Counted from the first letter of the stretch, positions 8,618 to 17,964 are shown. The stretch is 64,000 bases of DNA from Ignavibacteria bacterium (GCA_016710985.1 JADJTX010000005.1:62001-126000); one strand, 5' to 3'. Notes: generated by a model from the sequence alone, not told the origin. Translations and numbers: made by a program.

Positions 8618-10318
8618 TTAATACTGTCTCTCATTTGCAACCTGCATCGCTATCGTCTTTCCCTTTATTGTATTCTTATCCATTATTTTCACAACCTGAT
8701 CCGAAAGCTTTTTCGGGACTTCTACAAAACTGTATTTATCAAAAATTGAAATCTCACCGATAGATTTACCGGGAATTCCGGTCTCGCCTGCTATTGCGCC
8801 GACAATATCATTCGGTTTTACTCTCTGATTTTTTCCTACATTGATAAACAGTCTTACCATGTCCTCATTGCTTCCCCTGAAGCTGCCTTTCTTATCTTTA
8901 CCGCCGAACCTGTCTCCTTTACTTCCTTTACTGAATTTGTCTCTTCCGCCGTATCTGTCTCCTCTGTCTCCCCTGTCAAATCTTTCTTTACCATAATTAT
9001 CTTCAATTACAATTTCCTCTGCTTTTTCATTTCCGATGATCATTTTCAAAAGCCCTGCTGCAATCTCAAGTGAAGAATAATCTTCATTAACTAATCTTTC
9101 GATGATAGCCGAATATTTATTCAGATCCTTTTCATTATCTATCACCTCTTTTATTTCCGTCATTAAAGTATTGGTGCGGATTTCCTCAACATCTTTCATC
9201 GAAGGGATCTGCATGCTGACGATCTTGGTCTTTGTGTATCTTTCTATTTCTTTGATCGTTCTGAATTCTTTTCCAACTACAAATGTAAATGCCTGACCTG
9301 CTCTTCCTGCGCGCGCTGTCCTCCCAATCCTGTGAACGTAGTATTCGTCATCCTGAGGCATGTCATAATTAAACACCGCATCAATGTCATCTACATCAAT
9401 TCCTCTTGCAGCTACATCCGTTGCTACCAGAACTTCCAGCTTGCCGCTTCTGAATTTTGCCATGACTCTGTCACGCATCATCTGCTTCATGTCGCCGTGA
9501 AGACCTTCGGCAGAATATCCTCTCGCCTGCAAATGTGACACAAGCTCATCAACACTCTTTTTCCTGTTTGAAAACACAAGTGACAATTTCGGATTGTGAA
9601 TATCTATCAGCCTTGTGAGAGCTTCAAGTTTCATGCTTGGCTTTAGTTCAATATAGTACTGATTTACATTTGGCACAGTCATTTCTTTATGAACAACTCG
9701 GATGTGTTCCGGACTGGTAAGGTATTTTTTTGAAAGGTCGAGTATCTGTTTGGGCATTGTAGCAGAAAACATGACCGTCTGTCTTTCCCGGGGCACCTGT
9801 TTCAGAATGAGCTCAATATCATCTCTGAATCCCATGTCAAGCATTTCATCAGCTTCATCAAGCACAACCATTTTGACATCGTTAAGCTTAAGGGTTCCGC
9901 GGTTAATGTGATCTATCACTCTTCCCGGAGTTCCTATTACAATCTGCACACCGGATTGTATTGATCTAATCTGTCTGTCAATTGACTGCCCACCGTATAT
10001 TGGAACGATCTTGACATTCTTTTTATATTTTAATAATTCACCGATCTCTTCCGAGACCTGGATAGCAAGCTCTCTCGTGGGACACAAAACAAGTGCCTGA
10101 ACTTTTTTCAAATGCGAATCCATGGTTTCAATGATCGGTATTCCGAATGAAGCGGTTTTTCCCGTTCCCGTCTGAGCCTGACCAATGATATCCTTCCCGC
10201 TCAGTATTGCCGGGATCGCCTGTGACTGTATAGGTGTAGCTTCTTCAAATCCCATGTCTGTTATGGCACGCTCTACCTCTTTGGATAAATTTAACTCTTC
10301 GAACTTTAATGTATTCAT
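8618..10318 (-). CDS. deaD: DEAD-box ATP-dependent RNA helicase (DeaD/CsdA type)
   Basis: The protein has 566 residues from the chosen ATG at 10318 (MNTLKFEELNL). An upstream in-frame Met at 10372 would add 18 atypical residues. The Q motif, AQTGTGKT (motif I), PTRELA (Ia), DEAD (II), SAT (III) and HRIGRTARAG (VI) are all visible, so it is an intact RNA helicase. After the RecA-like cores comes a Gly/Arg/Asp-rich linker (about residues 440-485), then a C-terminal DbpA-like RNA-binding fold (RLFINVGKN... to ...VANERQY). Members unwind structured RNA in ribosome assembly and mRNA turnover, often in the cold. It is apparently monocistronic, with its stop abutting a heptamer repeat. Confidence 0.92.
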   Translation of the reverse strand: MNTLKFEELNLSKEVERAITDMGFEEATPIQSQAIPAILSGKDIIGQAQTGTGKTASFGIPIIETMDSHLKKVQALVLCPTRELAIQVSEEIGELLKYKKNVKIVPIYGGQSIDRQIRSIQSGVQIVIGTPGRVIDHINRGTLKLNDVKMVVLDEADEMLDMGFRDDIELILKQVPRERQTVMFSATMPKQILDLSKKYLTSPEHIRVVHKEMTVPNVNQYYIELKPSMKLEALTRLIDIHNPKLSLVFSNRKKSVDELVSHLQARGYSAEGLHGDMKQMMRDRVMAKFRSGKLEVLVATDVAARGIDVDDIDAVFNYDMPQDDEYYVHRIGRTARAGRAGQAFTFVVGKEFRTIKEIERYTKTKIVSMQIPSMKDVEEIRTNTLMTEIKEVIDNEKDLNKYSAIIERLVNEDYSSLEIAAGLLKMIIGNEKAEEIVIEDNYGKERFDRGDRGDRYGGRDKFSKGSKGDRFGGKDKKGSFRGSNEDMVRLFINVGKNQRVKPNDIVGAIAGETGIPGKSIGEISIFDKYSFVEVPKKLSDQVVKIMDKNTIKGKTIAMQVANERQY

Positions 10319-10526
10319 GATAATTTTTATTGATGTTTTTAAATTAAATGGCCTTATTAAAATTGCTTCCACTCTTTGCTGTTTGCTGTCTTCTAAAGAA
10401 ATTTTCTAAATATGATTTTAAAACAAGTTTGTCAATTGCACTACCAATTAATCCGAAAGGCACTCCAACCTTCCAAGGGTGCATTAATCAATGTTTCGAT
10501 AATAATTTCAGTCATTTCTATTTACT

Positions 10527-10605
10527 AAAACAAACTATACAAACTATACAAACTAAATAAACTTAGCACACTCTACACACTCCACACCACCTTATCACAC
10601 CACTT
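10527..10605. repeat. Nonamer-period array (ACAAACTAT / ACACACTCT)
   Basis: Successive 9-bp words (ACAAACTAT three times, drifting to ACACACTCT-like words) run up to the stop codon of the PhoH gene at 10606. The same 9-bp period recurs near 24.6-24.9, 27.9 and 28.1 kb. The remaining gap, 10319-10526, shows no gene. Confidence 0.65.
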
Positions 10606-11934
10606 TCAGCAGATTAGCTCCGCCAGTTCCGATCTTTCACCTTTCAAAAGATTGACATGAGCATAAACTTTTTGTCCCTTGAAATGTTCGATCAGGTACG
10701 AAAGTCCGTTGGACTGTGAATCAAGATACGGATGATCTATCTGATAAATGTCCCCGGTGAAAACTATCTTCGCTCCTTCGCCCGCGCGTGTGATGATAGT
10801 CTTAATTTCATGCGGAGTCAGATTCTGAGCTTCATCTACTATGAAAAAAATTCTCTGCAGGCTTCTACCTCTGATATAGCTCAGCGGTTCGATGACAAGC
10901 TTATTTTCCTTAACCATTTGTGTGATCTGCAGATGCTGTTTATCAGTTTCGCTGTACTGATCCTGTATTACTTTAATGTTATCCCAGAGAGGATTCATGT
11001 ATGGCGCAAGCTTATTCTCAATGTCGCCCGGCAGATAGCCGATGTCTTTATTACTCAGAGGCACGACAGGTCTTGCAATGTAGATCTGCCTGTAATTTTT
11101 CTTTACATGAAGCGCAGATGCAATAGCAAGCAAAGTCTTCCCTGTTCCGGCTTTTCCCGTAATGGAAACAAGCGGAATATTTACATTCGTCAGTGCATCC
11201 ACTGCAAACGTTTGTTCGGCGTTGCGTGATTTGATACCGTAGATATCATTCTTATCAACCCTCCTTAAAACTTCCCGCAAAGGATCAAGATGCGCAAGTA
11301 CGGAGCGGCTGTCGTTTCTTAGTATATAAAACTTATTCGAAAGAACTTCACCTTTCAATTTCTTTTTAACTTCATCGAGAGCTACTTCATACGGCGGCTG
11401 ATAGAGTTTCACCAGCGTCTCATCATCAAAATCTTCGATGATCTCCTTTCCGCTGTAAAGCTCTTCTACATTGCTGATCCTGTCAGTAGTATAATCTTCG
11501 GAAGGAAGCCCCATCGCTTTGGCTTTCATCCTGAGATTTACATCTTTCGTGACAAGAATTACAGAACTTTTCTTATCCGCTTTCTGAACTTCCAGTGCAG
11601 TGCTTAAGATCCTGTGATCCGGGTTATCATCTTTGAATATCTCCCTTATCTCGTCACTAAGTCCGCGCGAAATTGCGATCTTAACTTTCCCTCTCCCTTT
11701 GCCCAGAGAAACGCCGCCATTGAACAAAGCCGAACCCGTCATTGAGTCAAGCGTCCTTGCGAACTCTCTCGCATTAAGATTTATCACCTGACTTCCGCGC
11801 TTGAAATGATCAAGTTCCTCGATCACCGTCAGCGGAATTACAATGTCATTCTCTTTAAACTGGAATATGCAGGTTGAATCGTGAAGTATAACATTTGTAT
11901 CTAGTATAAAAACTTTAGAAGATTTTTTTGCCAT
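10606..11934 (-). CDS. PIN-domain plus PhoH-domain ATPase (YlaK type)
   Basis: A 442-residue protein. The N-terminal PIN nuclease-like domain (about residues 1-150) starts with the acidic motif LDTNVILHD. The C-terminal PhoH ATPase domain (about 225-442) has Walker A TGKAGTGKT and Walker B FIVDEAQNLT. The PIN-PhoH architecture and length match the widespread family thought to combine RNA helicase and RNase activity (PhoH2-like). Cytoplasmic. The exact biological role is not settled for this family. Confidence 0.9.
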   Translation of the reverse strand: MAKKSSKVFILDTNVILHDSTCIFQFKENDIVIPLTVIEELDHFKRGSQVINLNAREFARTLDSMTGSALFNGGVSLGKGRGKVKIAISRGLSDEIREIFKDDNPDHRILSTALEVQKADKKSSVILVTKDVNLRMKAKAMGLPSEDYTTDRISNVEELYSGKEIIEDFDDETLVKLYQPPYEVALDEVKKKLKGEVLSNKFYILRNDSRSVLAHLDPLREVLRRVDKNDIYGIKSRNAEQTFAVDALTNVNIPLVSITGKAGTGKTLLAIASALHVKKNYRQIYIARPVVPLSNKDIGYLPGDIENKLAPYMNPLWDNIKVIQDQYSETDKQHLQITQMVKENKLVIEPLSYIRGRSLQRIFFIVDEAQNLTPHEIKTIITRAGEGAKIVFTGDIYQIDHPYLDSQSNGLSYLIEHFKGQKVYAHVNLLKGERSELAELIC

Positions 11935-12026
11935 TTAACTGATTTGGATGTGTATCAATATAAATTTTCTGAGTGTCATATGAAATGTAGGAAATAACTT
12001 CCTGCTTTGTCTTTAAATTAAAATTT

Positions 12027-12072
12027 TACCACAAAGACACAGAGGTCACAGAGTTTCACAGAGAAATTTTTA
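12027..12072. repeat. ACCACAGAG-family repeat upstream of eno
   Basis: TTACCACAAAGACACAGAGG, then CACAGAG and CACAGAGA words, form the same family as 14949-15052. A degenerate inverse partner may lie near 12325-12355 (CTGTGTAATCTGTGAG). The 536-bp space between the PhoH gene and eno contains this repeat, a perfect palindrome and a promoter, and no gene that I can see. Confidence 0.6.
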
Positions 12073-12239
12073 ATTAATTTATACTTTATTTTTGCCAATT
12101 CAATCAAATTTGAATATTTTAAGATTCAATAAATCGAACTGCTTTAAATGAAATAGCATCTTGTCCAAAACATTTTATATTTGTAAATTTTTAATTATAA
12201 TTTACTTTTAAATTGCATTAGGTTTTTTAAAATAAATCA

Positions 12240-12261
12240 TTCTTTTCATCGATGAAAAGAA
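12240..12261. other. Perfect 22-bp palindrome
   Basis: The sequence reads CTTTTCATCGATGAAAAG across its centre and extends symmetrically two bases on each side. It is a complete dyad with no T tract, so it is unlikely to be a terminator. It lies about 210 bp upstream of eno, between divergent genes, and could be a regulator site or a remnant of an inserted element. Confidence 0.5.
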
Positions 12262-12407
12262 AGCGAATGTTATAATTTTATTTCAAGTTTAATTTAAAAC
12301 GTTTTTGAGGACGTTTGTCTAAGACAGAGTTTGAGAAAATCTGTGTAATCTGTGAGAAGTGTTTTGGATGGATGTGAAAAATCATCCCGATTGAACTCAT
12401 ATTTGTA

Positions 12408-12438
12408 TTGCTTTCCCTTCATTAATAGATTATTTTTG
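12408..12438 (+). promoter_or_regulatory. Candidate Bacteroidota-type promoter for eno
   Basis: TTG at 12408-12410 and TATTTTTG at 12431-12438 are 20 bp apart. This matches the Bacteroidota -33 (TTG) and -7 (TAnnTTTG) elements. The distance to the eno ATG is 32 bp. Confidence 0.45.
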
Positions 12439-12470
12439 CGTTACGCATTTTTTAACCACTAAATTTTTAC

Positions 12471-13760
12471 ATGCCTGTAATAAATAAAGTCCACGCAAGG
12501 GAAATATTAGATTCAAGAGGTAATCCAACTATAGAAGTAGATGTAGTATTAGAAGACGGAACGCTTGGCAGAGCTGCTGTTCCTTCGGGTGCATCAACCG
12601 GTGAAAGAGAAGCTGTCGAACTTCGTGACGGCGATAAAAAACGCTATCTCGGCAAAGGTGTCAGCAAAGCCGTGGATAACGTCAACAGAACCATCGCAAA
12701 GAAATTAACCGGGATGGATTGCTTTGATCAGATTGCAATCGATGAAACAATCATTAAATTAGACGGCTCAAAAAACAAATCAAAGCTCGGAGCGAATGCA
12801 TTGCTCGGTGTATCGCTTGCAGTCGCGCACGCTTCTGCAAATTATCTGAAACAGCCGTTATACAAATACATCGGCGGAGTAAATGCAAAGACACTGCCTG
12901 TTCCGATGATGAACATTATCAACGGCGGCAGACACGCTGACAATACTGTTGATTTTCAGGAGTTCATGATCATTCCTGCAGGAGCAAAGAGCTTCAAAGA
13001 AGCATTAAGATGCGGAGCTGAAGTTTTTCATTCCCTGAAAAATGTTTTACACAAAAAAAACTATAATACTAACGTTGGCGATGAAGGCGGATTTGCGCCG
13101 AATTTAAAATCGAACGAAGAGGCAATAGAAGTCATACTGGATGCGATAAATAACTCCGGATATAAGTCCGGCAAAGATGTTTACATCGGTCTTGATGTTG
13201 CATCTAGCGAGATGTGGAAAGACGGCAAATATGAATTTTATAAATCACACATTCCTACAAAGTCACAGGAGCAAATGGTAAAGCTGTATGAGAAGCTTGT
13301 GAAAGATTATCCTGTAATAAGCATTGAAGACGGAATGGCTGAGAATGACTGGGACGGCTGGAAGATGCTGACAGACGCTCTCGGAAATAAAATTCAGATC
13401 GTTGGTGATGATCTGTTTGTTACAAACACTGAAATATTTCAGAAGGGTATAGACAGAAAAATTGCGAATTCAATTTTAATAAAAGTAAATCAGATTGGAA
13501 CGCTCACTGAAACACTCAATGCAATTGAGCTTGCAAAGACTCACAGCTATACGAATGTGATCAGCCACAGAAGCGGTGAAACGGAAGATACAACTATCTC
13601 CGACATCGCAGTTGCAACGAATGCAGGACAGATAAAAACAGGGTCACTTTCCAGGACAGACAGAGTTGCAAAATATAATCAGCTTTTAAGAATAGAAGAA
13701 GAGCTTGGTTCAGCGGCTGTGTATCCGGGAATAAAAGCATTCTACAATATTAAATCATAA
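12471..13760 (+). CDS. eno: Enolase (phosphopyruvate hydratase)
   Basis: A 429-residue, full-length enolase converting 2-phosphoglycerate to phosphoenolpyruvate in glycolysis/gluconeogenesis. Clear signatures are AREILDSRGNPTIEVDV at the N-terminus, SGASTGEREA, NVGDEGGFAP, the Mg-binding SIEDGMAE and VGDDLFVTN segments, and the family signature ILIKVNQIGTLTET followed by SHRSGETEDT. It is followed 69 bp later by queA, with no terminator between, so co-transcription is possible. A Bacteroidota-like promoter lies upstream. Confidence 0.98.
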   Translation: MPVINKVHAREILDSRGNPTIEVDVVLEDGTLGRAAVPSGASTGEREAVELRDGDKKRYLGKGVSKAVDNVNRTIAKKLTGMDCFDQIAIDETIIKLDGSKNKSKLGANALLGVSLAVAHASANYLKQPLYKYIGGVNAKTLPVPMMNIINGGRHADNTVDFQEFMIIPAGAKSFKEALRCGAEVFHSLKNVLHKKNYNTNVGDEGGFAPNLKSNEEAIEVILDAINNSGYKSGKDVYIGLDVASSEMWKDGKYEFYKSHIPTKSQEQMVKLYEKLVKDYPVISIEDGMAENDWDGWKMLTDALGNKIQIVGDDLFVTNTEIFQKGIDRKIANSILIKVNQIGTLTETLNAIELAKTHSYTNVISHRSGETEDTTISDIAVATNAGQIKTGSLSRTDRVAKYNQLLRIEEELGSAAVYPGIKAFYNIKS

Positions 13761-13829
13761 CGAGATTTTACATACCGGCATTTTGCTGAGAAGTAAAACA
13801 TACAATATTAATAAATCTAAAAACAATAA

Positions 13830-14870
13830 ATGAAACTCTCCCAATTTAAGTATCCTATTCCAAAAAATCTTATCGCAAAAGTTCCGAAGTCACCACGTGA
13901 TTCATGTAAACTTATGGTAGTAAACCGGACAACCGGAGAATTGGAGACTAAGAAATTCAAAGACATAATAAATTATATGGATGAAGGCGATGTGCTTGTA
14001 TTAAATGATTCGAAAGTATTCAACGCGAGACTTTACGGTACAAAAGAAAAAACAAAAGCAAAGATCGAGGTCTTTTTGCTGCGACAATTATCAGAAGAAG
14101 AAAACATATGGGATGTGGTCGTTGACCCGGCGAGAAAAGTACGGATCGGCAACAGAATATTTTTTACGAAAAATCTTTACTGCGAAGTAATTGACAATAC
14201 TACTTCAAGAGGAAGAATAGTCCGCTTCAATTATCAGGGCGACTTTTCAAAATATATCGAAAAGCTCGGCAAGACGCCTCTTCCGCCATACATAAAGAGA
14301 GAATCCACAGAAAAGGATAAAGAAGATTATCAGACTGTATATGCAAAAGATGAACATGTAGGCTCCGTTGCAGCTCCGACTGCAGGCCTTCACATTACAA
14401 AAGAATTACTTAAGAAAGCCGAAGCCAAAGGAGTAAAGATAGCTTACATTACACTTCACATCGGACTCGGAACGTTCAGGCTTGTTGAAGTTGAGGATCT
14501 GTCAAAGCACAGAATGGATTCGGAATATTATGAGATGACCAAAGAATCAGCTGATATAATTAACTCATCCATTAATAAAAGAAAAAAAGTCATAGCTGTC
14601 GGAACATCAGTTGCGAGAGTAGTAGAAACCAATGTGATCACAACACGCCAGGTAAGATGGGGAAAAGGCTGGACGGATAAGTTCATTCATCCGCCGCAGT
14701 CATTAAGGATCGTTGATAAGCTCATAACGAATTTTCACATGCCGCAGAGTACATTGCTTATGCTCGCCTGCGCAATGGCAGAAAGGGATCTGATAATGAA
14801 AGCATATAAAAAGGCAGTCAAGGAAAAATACAGATTCTACAGTTACGGTGATGCAATGCTGATCATTTAG
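13830..14870 (+). CDS. queA: S-adenosylmethionine:tRNA ribosyltransferase-isomerase
   Basis: A 346-residue QueA, which transfers and isomerises the ribose of SAM onto preQ1-modified tRNA to make epoxyqueuosine. Family hallmarks are IAKVPKSPRDSCKLMV near the N-terminus, LNDSKVFNARL, TPLPPYIKR, the signature VAAPTAGLHIT, TLHIGLGTF, and TNFHMPQSTLLML at the C-terminus. The length matches the family. It lies downstream of eno on the same strand and ends at a strong terminator. Confidence 0.97.
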   Translation: MKLSQFKYPIPKNLIAKVPKSPRDSCKLMVVNRTTGELETKKFKDIINYMDEGDVLVLNDSKVFNARLYGTKEKTKAKIEVFLLRQLSEEENIWDVVVDPARKVRIGNRIFFTKNLYCEVIDNTTSRGRIVRFNYQGDFSKYIEKLGKTPLPPYIKRESTEKDKEDYQTVYAKDEHVGSVAAPTAGLHITKELLKKAEAKGVKIAYITLHIGLGTFRLVEVEDLSKHRMDSEYYEMTKESADIINSSINKRKKVIAVGTSVARVVETNVITTRQVRWGKGWTDKFIHPPQSLRIVDKLITNFHMPQSTLLMLACAMAERDLIMKAYKKAVKEKYRFYSYGDAMLII

Positions 14871-14893
14871 ATTCAAGAATCAATACAAAGTAT

Positions 14894-14931
14894 AAAGTCC
14901 AAATTAATTAGTATTAGTTTGGACTTTTTTT
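14894..14931 (+). terminator. Rho-independent terminator of queA
   Basis: A 10-bp stem AAAGTCCAAA / TTTGGACTTT with a 14-nt loop and a run of seven Ts lies 24 bp after the queA stop. Confidence 0.88.
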
Positions 14932-14948
14932 GTTTCCCATTCGATTTT

Positions 14949-15052
14949 ACCACAGAGACTCAGAGGCACAGAGTTTCACAGAGAATGATTTTATAAAAAA
15001 TCTCCCTTTAAAAACCTCTGTGTATCTTTGTGTCTCTGAGTCTCTGTGGTAA
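14949..15052. repeat. Palindromic ACCACAGAG-family element
   Basis: The left arm reads TTACCACAGAGACTCAGAGG, then CACAGAG words. The right arm is nearly its exact inverse, ending CTCTGAGTCTCTGTGGTAAA. The arms flank an AT-rich centre, giving a roughly 104-bp imperfect palindrome. It is the best-formed copy of this family in the window. The rest of the 332-bp queA-15203 gap shows no gene. Confidence 0.75.
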
Positions 15053-15202
15053 AAAAACTCTTCGATACAGAGTGTGTGTCAAAAGGTTTTGAGATTACAC
15101 CCTTAGAACAGGAACCTACGAATTCTAATATTTTTATTTGTGTCTCACGTCCGTTATTTATAGTTTGTATTAAAAGCATTAGTTAATTTAAATTATAGCA
15201 TC

Positions 15203-17344
15203 ATGAAAAATTTAAAATACCCTTTTCTTTTAGTAGTATTCCTATTGAGTTTACCGTGTTATTTGTTTTCCCAGAATTACTGGACAAAATTAAACGGGCC
15301 GTATGGTGGCGATGCAATGAAAATTCAAAAAGGTCCGTCGGGAGATCTGTATGCGTTAAGGAATGAAGGACTTTACCTTTCTTCCGATAATGCCGAAAGC
15401 TCGAACGAGCTGCCTGAAGGAATCGTGAATTCAAATCTAAGCATGGACATAAGTCCTGCAGGAACAATCTATATAGGAAAAAGTACCGGAGGGATCTGGT
15501 GGACACAGAATAACGGACAGAGCTGGAATTTCAATCCGATCCATGTCGCACCTCACAGCGGATCCTGGGCTTCCATAATTTTAACAAAAGTAAGTCCGGT
15601 AGGACATATTTATGTTAACAGCTATGTATCATTCAACGGAGGCTCGACATTTAATCCAATACAAATCGGTAATCCCGCGAAGCTGCCCGCGGACTATGCG
15701 TTCAATTCTAATTTTGTTTATGCGGCTACAAATTCCGGAGTTTTTTATTCTGAGAATAACGGCAGTACATGGACAAACATAAGCGGAAATCCGGCTACTC
15801 TCAATGTTACGACTCTTATGTTTGACAACAATGTTTTAATTGCAGGGATAAACGGAAGCGGTGTTTATAAAACTTCAAACAATGGTTCATCCTGGGAACC
15901 GCTCAATAACGGGATCACCGATTTCAGCATTTCAAAAGTGTACAGGGACGGGCAAAATAATTATTACGCAGGAACTAATGACGGAAAGGTTTTTAAATCT
16001 GTCAACGCCGGAGCCAGCTGGACACTTATCTACAGCAGTGAAGCGGGGAATGCAATAACATCCATATCCACTGATGCAGGAATAATTTATTTGTCTACAA
16101 GAAATTACGGAGTGCTCAAATCCACTGATAACGGAATTGTGTGGAATGAAAAAAATATAAACTTACATATTCCGATCTTAAACACACTGGCTTTTTCAAA
16201 TACCGGTGAGATCTATTCCGGAAGTTATCAGGGATTTAATTATTCACCGGATCTCGGGGCAAGCTGGCAAACAAGAAACAGCGGGCTTCCGTCAAGAATT
16301 ATATATTCTGTTTATAAAACTTCCGGCGGTAAACTTCTGGCAGGAGTTTATAACTTAGGTTTATACAGTTCATCTGATAATGGCATGAACTGGGTTCCGG
16401 TTTCAAACGGGATTTCCTCAGGTGCTCAGATCAAATCAATAAAGTCTTCACCAAACGGATTTCTTTTTGCAGCAAACATTCCTCCGGTATTCTCAGATAC
16501 GATGGAGCTTTACCGTTCATCTGATAACGGGCTTAACTGGATAAAGGTCTTTCAGCCGCAAACAACAGGAATGGATCAGTTCACAATAGATGCCGACGGA
16601 AATATATTTATTGCCGGGACAAACAGTATGTTCGAGTCATCAATTCTCGTAAGCACTGATAATGGAACTACCTGGAATGAAACTGTTCTCGAAGAATTTT
16701 TCATGTTCCAGAACTTTACATCATCCGGAAAGAATCTTTACCTGACATTTTCAAATAACATTTTCTATTCATCAGACTTTGGACTTAACTGGAATCAGAT
16801 CCCGAACGGCAGCTGGACTACTTCAGGATTTTCCGAGATCAGCATAAATACCGCGGGTCATATTTTTGCATCCATAGGAAATGAAATTTACGTAACGACA
16901 GACATGGGCTCTACCTGGACATTGAGAAATTCAGGACTTGCATCAAGTGCCGTGTTAAACAAATTTTTCTTTAATGACGCGGGCTATCTTTTTGGTACAA
17001 CTTATTATAACGGCGTATTCAGGAGTACAAATTCGACACTTACATCTTTAAGCAGTCAGGTAAACAGTTCGCCGGAAGGATTCAGACTTGAGCAGAACTA
17101 TCCGAACCCGTTTAATCCGGGTACCGTTATTCGTTATTCAATTCCCGAAAATAGTTTTGTTACTTTGAAAATTTATGATGTGCTTGGGCATGAAGTTGCA
17201 ACACTGGTTAATGAAAATCAAAACCGCGGAACTTATAACTATCAACTATCAATTGTCAATTATCAACTGTCAAGCGGGATTTATTTTTATAAACTTGAAA
17301 CGGATAATTTTACGGAGACCCGAAGAATGATCCTGGTAAAATAA
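15203..17344 (+). CDS. Secreted Asp-box (BNR-like) repeat protein with T9SS type A sorting domain
   Basis: A 713-residue protein. The signal peptide (residues 1-24, ending YLFSQ) precedes more than ten copies of the S-x-D-x-G-x-x-W Asp-box motif (for example SSDNGMNWV, STDNGTTWN, TTDMGSTWT), spread over a multi-bladed propeller fold. The C-terminal 85 residues are a T9SS type A sorting domain (LEQNYPNPFNPGTVIRYSIP... to RRMILVK). It is predicted to be a surface or secreted protein; the ligand is unknown. A heptamer repeat is embedded in frame near the C-terminus (17239-17273). A strong terminator follows. Confidence 0.87.
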   Translation: MKNLKYPFLLVVFLLSLPCYLFSQNYWTKLNGPYGGDAMKIQKGPSGDLYALRNEGLYLSSDNAESSNELPEGIVNSNLSMDISPAGTIYIGKSTGGIWWTQNNGQSWNFNPIHVAPHSGSWASIILTKVSPVGHIYVNSYVSFNGGSTFNPIQIGNPAKLPADYAFNSNFVYAATNSGVFYSENNGSTWTNISGNPATLNVTTLMFDNNVLIAGINGSGVYKTSNNGSSWEPLNNGITDFSISKVYRDGQNNYYAGTNDGKVFKSVNAGASWTLIYSSEAGNAITSISTDAGIIYLSTRNYGVLKSTDNGIVWNEKNINLHIPILNTLAFSNTGEIYSGSYQGFNYSPDLGASWQTRNSGLPSRIIYSVYKTSGGKLLAGVYNLGLYSSSDNGMNWVPVSNGISSGAQIKSIKSSPNGFLFAANIPPVFSDTMELYRSSDNGLNWIKVFQPQTTGMDQFTIDADGNIFIAGTNSMFESSILVSTDNGTTWNETVLEEFFMFQNFTSSGKNLYLTFSNNIFYSSDFGLNWNQIPNGSWTTSGFSEISINTAGHIFASIGNEIYVTTDMGSTWTLRNSGLASSAVLNKFFFNDAGYLFGTTYYNGVFRSTNSTLTSLSSQVNSSPEGFRLEQNYPNPFNPGTVIRYSIPENSFVTLKIYDVLGHEVATLVNENQNRGTYNYQLSIVNYQLSSGIYFYKLETDNFTETRRMILVK
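17239..17273. repeat. Heptamer repeat inside the T9SS coding sequence
   Basis: Five heptamers (TATCAAC, TATCAAT, TGTCAAT, TATCAAC, TGTCAAG) encode part of NYQLSIVNYQLSSG within the sorting domain. Sibling sorting domains in this window have KFEFDASGLMSG or YDFDASGLVSG at this point. The repeat is of the same type as the intergenic heptamer arrays. Confidence 0.75.
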
Positions 17345-17371
17345 AGATACTCCAAAATAATATATCCAAGG

Positions 17372-17402
17372 AAAAGGGCTGATCAGCGATCAGCCTTTTT
17401 TA
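17372..17402 (+). terminator. Rho-independent terminator of the 15203 gene
   Basis: A stem AAGGGCTGATC / GATCAGCCTTTT with a 3-nt loop and T6 tract lies 28 bp after the stop. Confidence 0.9.
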
Positions 17403-17521
17403 TTTTGGACAGGTCAGTGTTATACAATTTTTATCGGATGAAAATGAAAATTAACTCTGCTTGTAACCCGGATACTCAACATCTGAAAACATAAGTTGAA
17501 GGACCGTGCGTTTTCAACGCC

Positions 17522-17605
17522 GTTGTTGGTGTTCCAAAAAGTTTGCATAATACAATTTATTAAATTTGTATCACACATTGTGCAAACTTTTTGGTCACCA
17601 ACAAC
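17522..17605. repeat. Palindromic element copy A
   Basis: The left arm starts GTTGTTGGTGTTCCAAAAAG and the right arm (17581-17605) is its near-perfect inverse, a stem of about 24 bp around an AT-rich 33-nt centre. The 888-bp space between the T9SS gene and the transposase holds this element, its inverted copy, and the IS end; no gene is evident. Confidence 0.75.
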
Positions 17606-17778
17606 AAAACACTCCACCGGCGAAGCGCTCTGAGTTAATCTATCCATTCAAAACTTCCATATAGAAAATTTTTTTATCATCATTCACAAATTTATTGTTC
17701 ATACGTCTCTGTCAAATTAATTTCATAAGAAGAATTTATCAATGTTAAACCAAACTACTTACTTGTCCGAAGCTTTTT

Positions 17779-17857
17779 GTTGTTGGTGACCAAAAAGTTT
17801 GCGTTCTCTCTGTTCTTACTCCAAACTTATTCAGGCAAACTTTTTGGAACACCAACA
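17779..17857. repeat. Palindromic element copy B (inverted relative to A)
   Basis: The left arm GTTGTTGGTGACCAAAAAGT and right arm (17835-17857) share their sequence with copy A, but the GACC and TTCC variants are swapped, so B lies in the opposite orientation. The centre sequence differs. A T15 run (17910-17924) follows before the IS end. Confidence 0.75.
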
Positions 17858-17964
17858 TCTATTAACAAATAAGTCAAGAACATAATCCTCCCACAGCAAA
17901 AAATAATTATTTTTTTTTTTTTTTGCTCTGTTTTTTGCCTTATGGGGCTCACTATCAGTTTTGA

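Noticed and set aside
10732..11229. 165-residue plus-strand frame inside the PhoH gene
   Set aside because: It is antisense to a well-conserved ATPase gene and shows no family resemblance.
14991..15179. 62-residue protein containing TTETQRHKDTQR
   Set aside because: This peptide is the translation of the ACCACAGAG-family repeat, not a gene.
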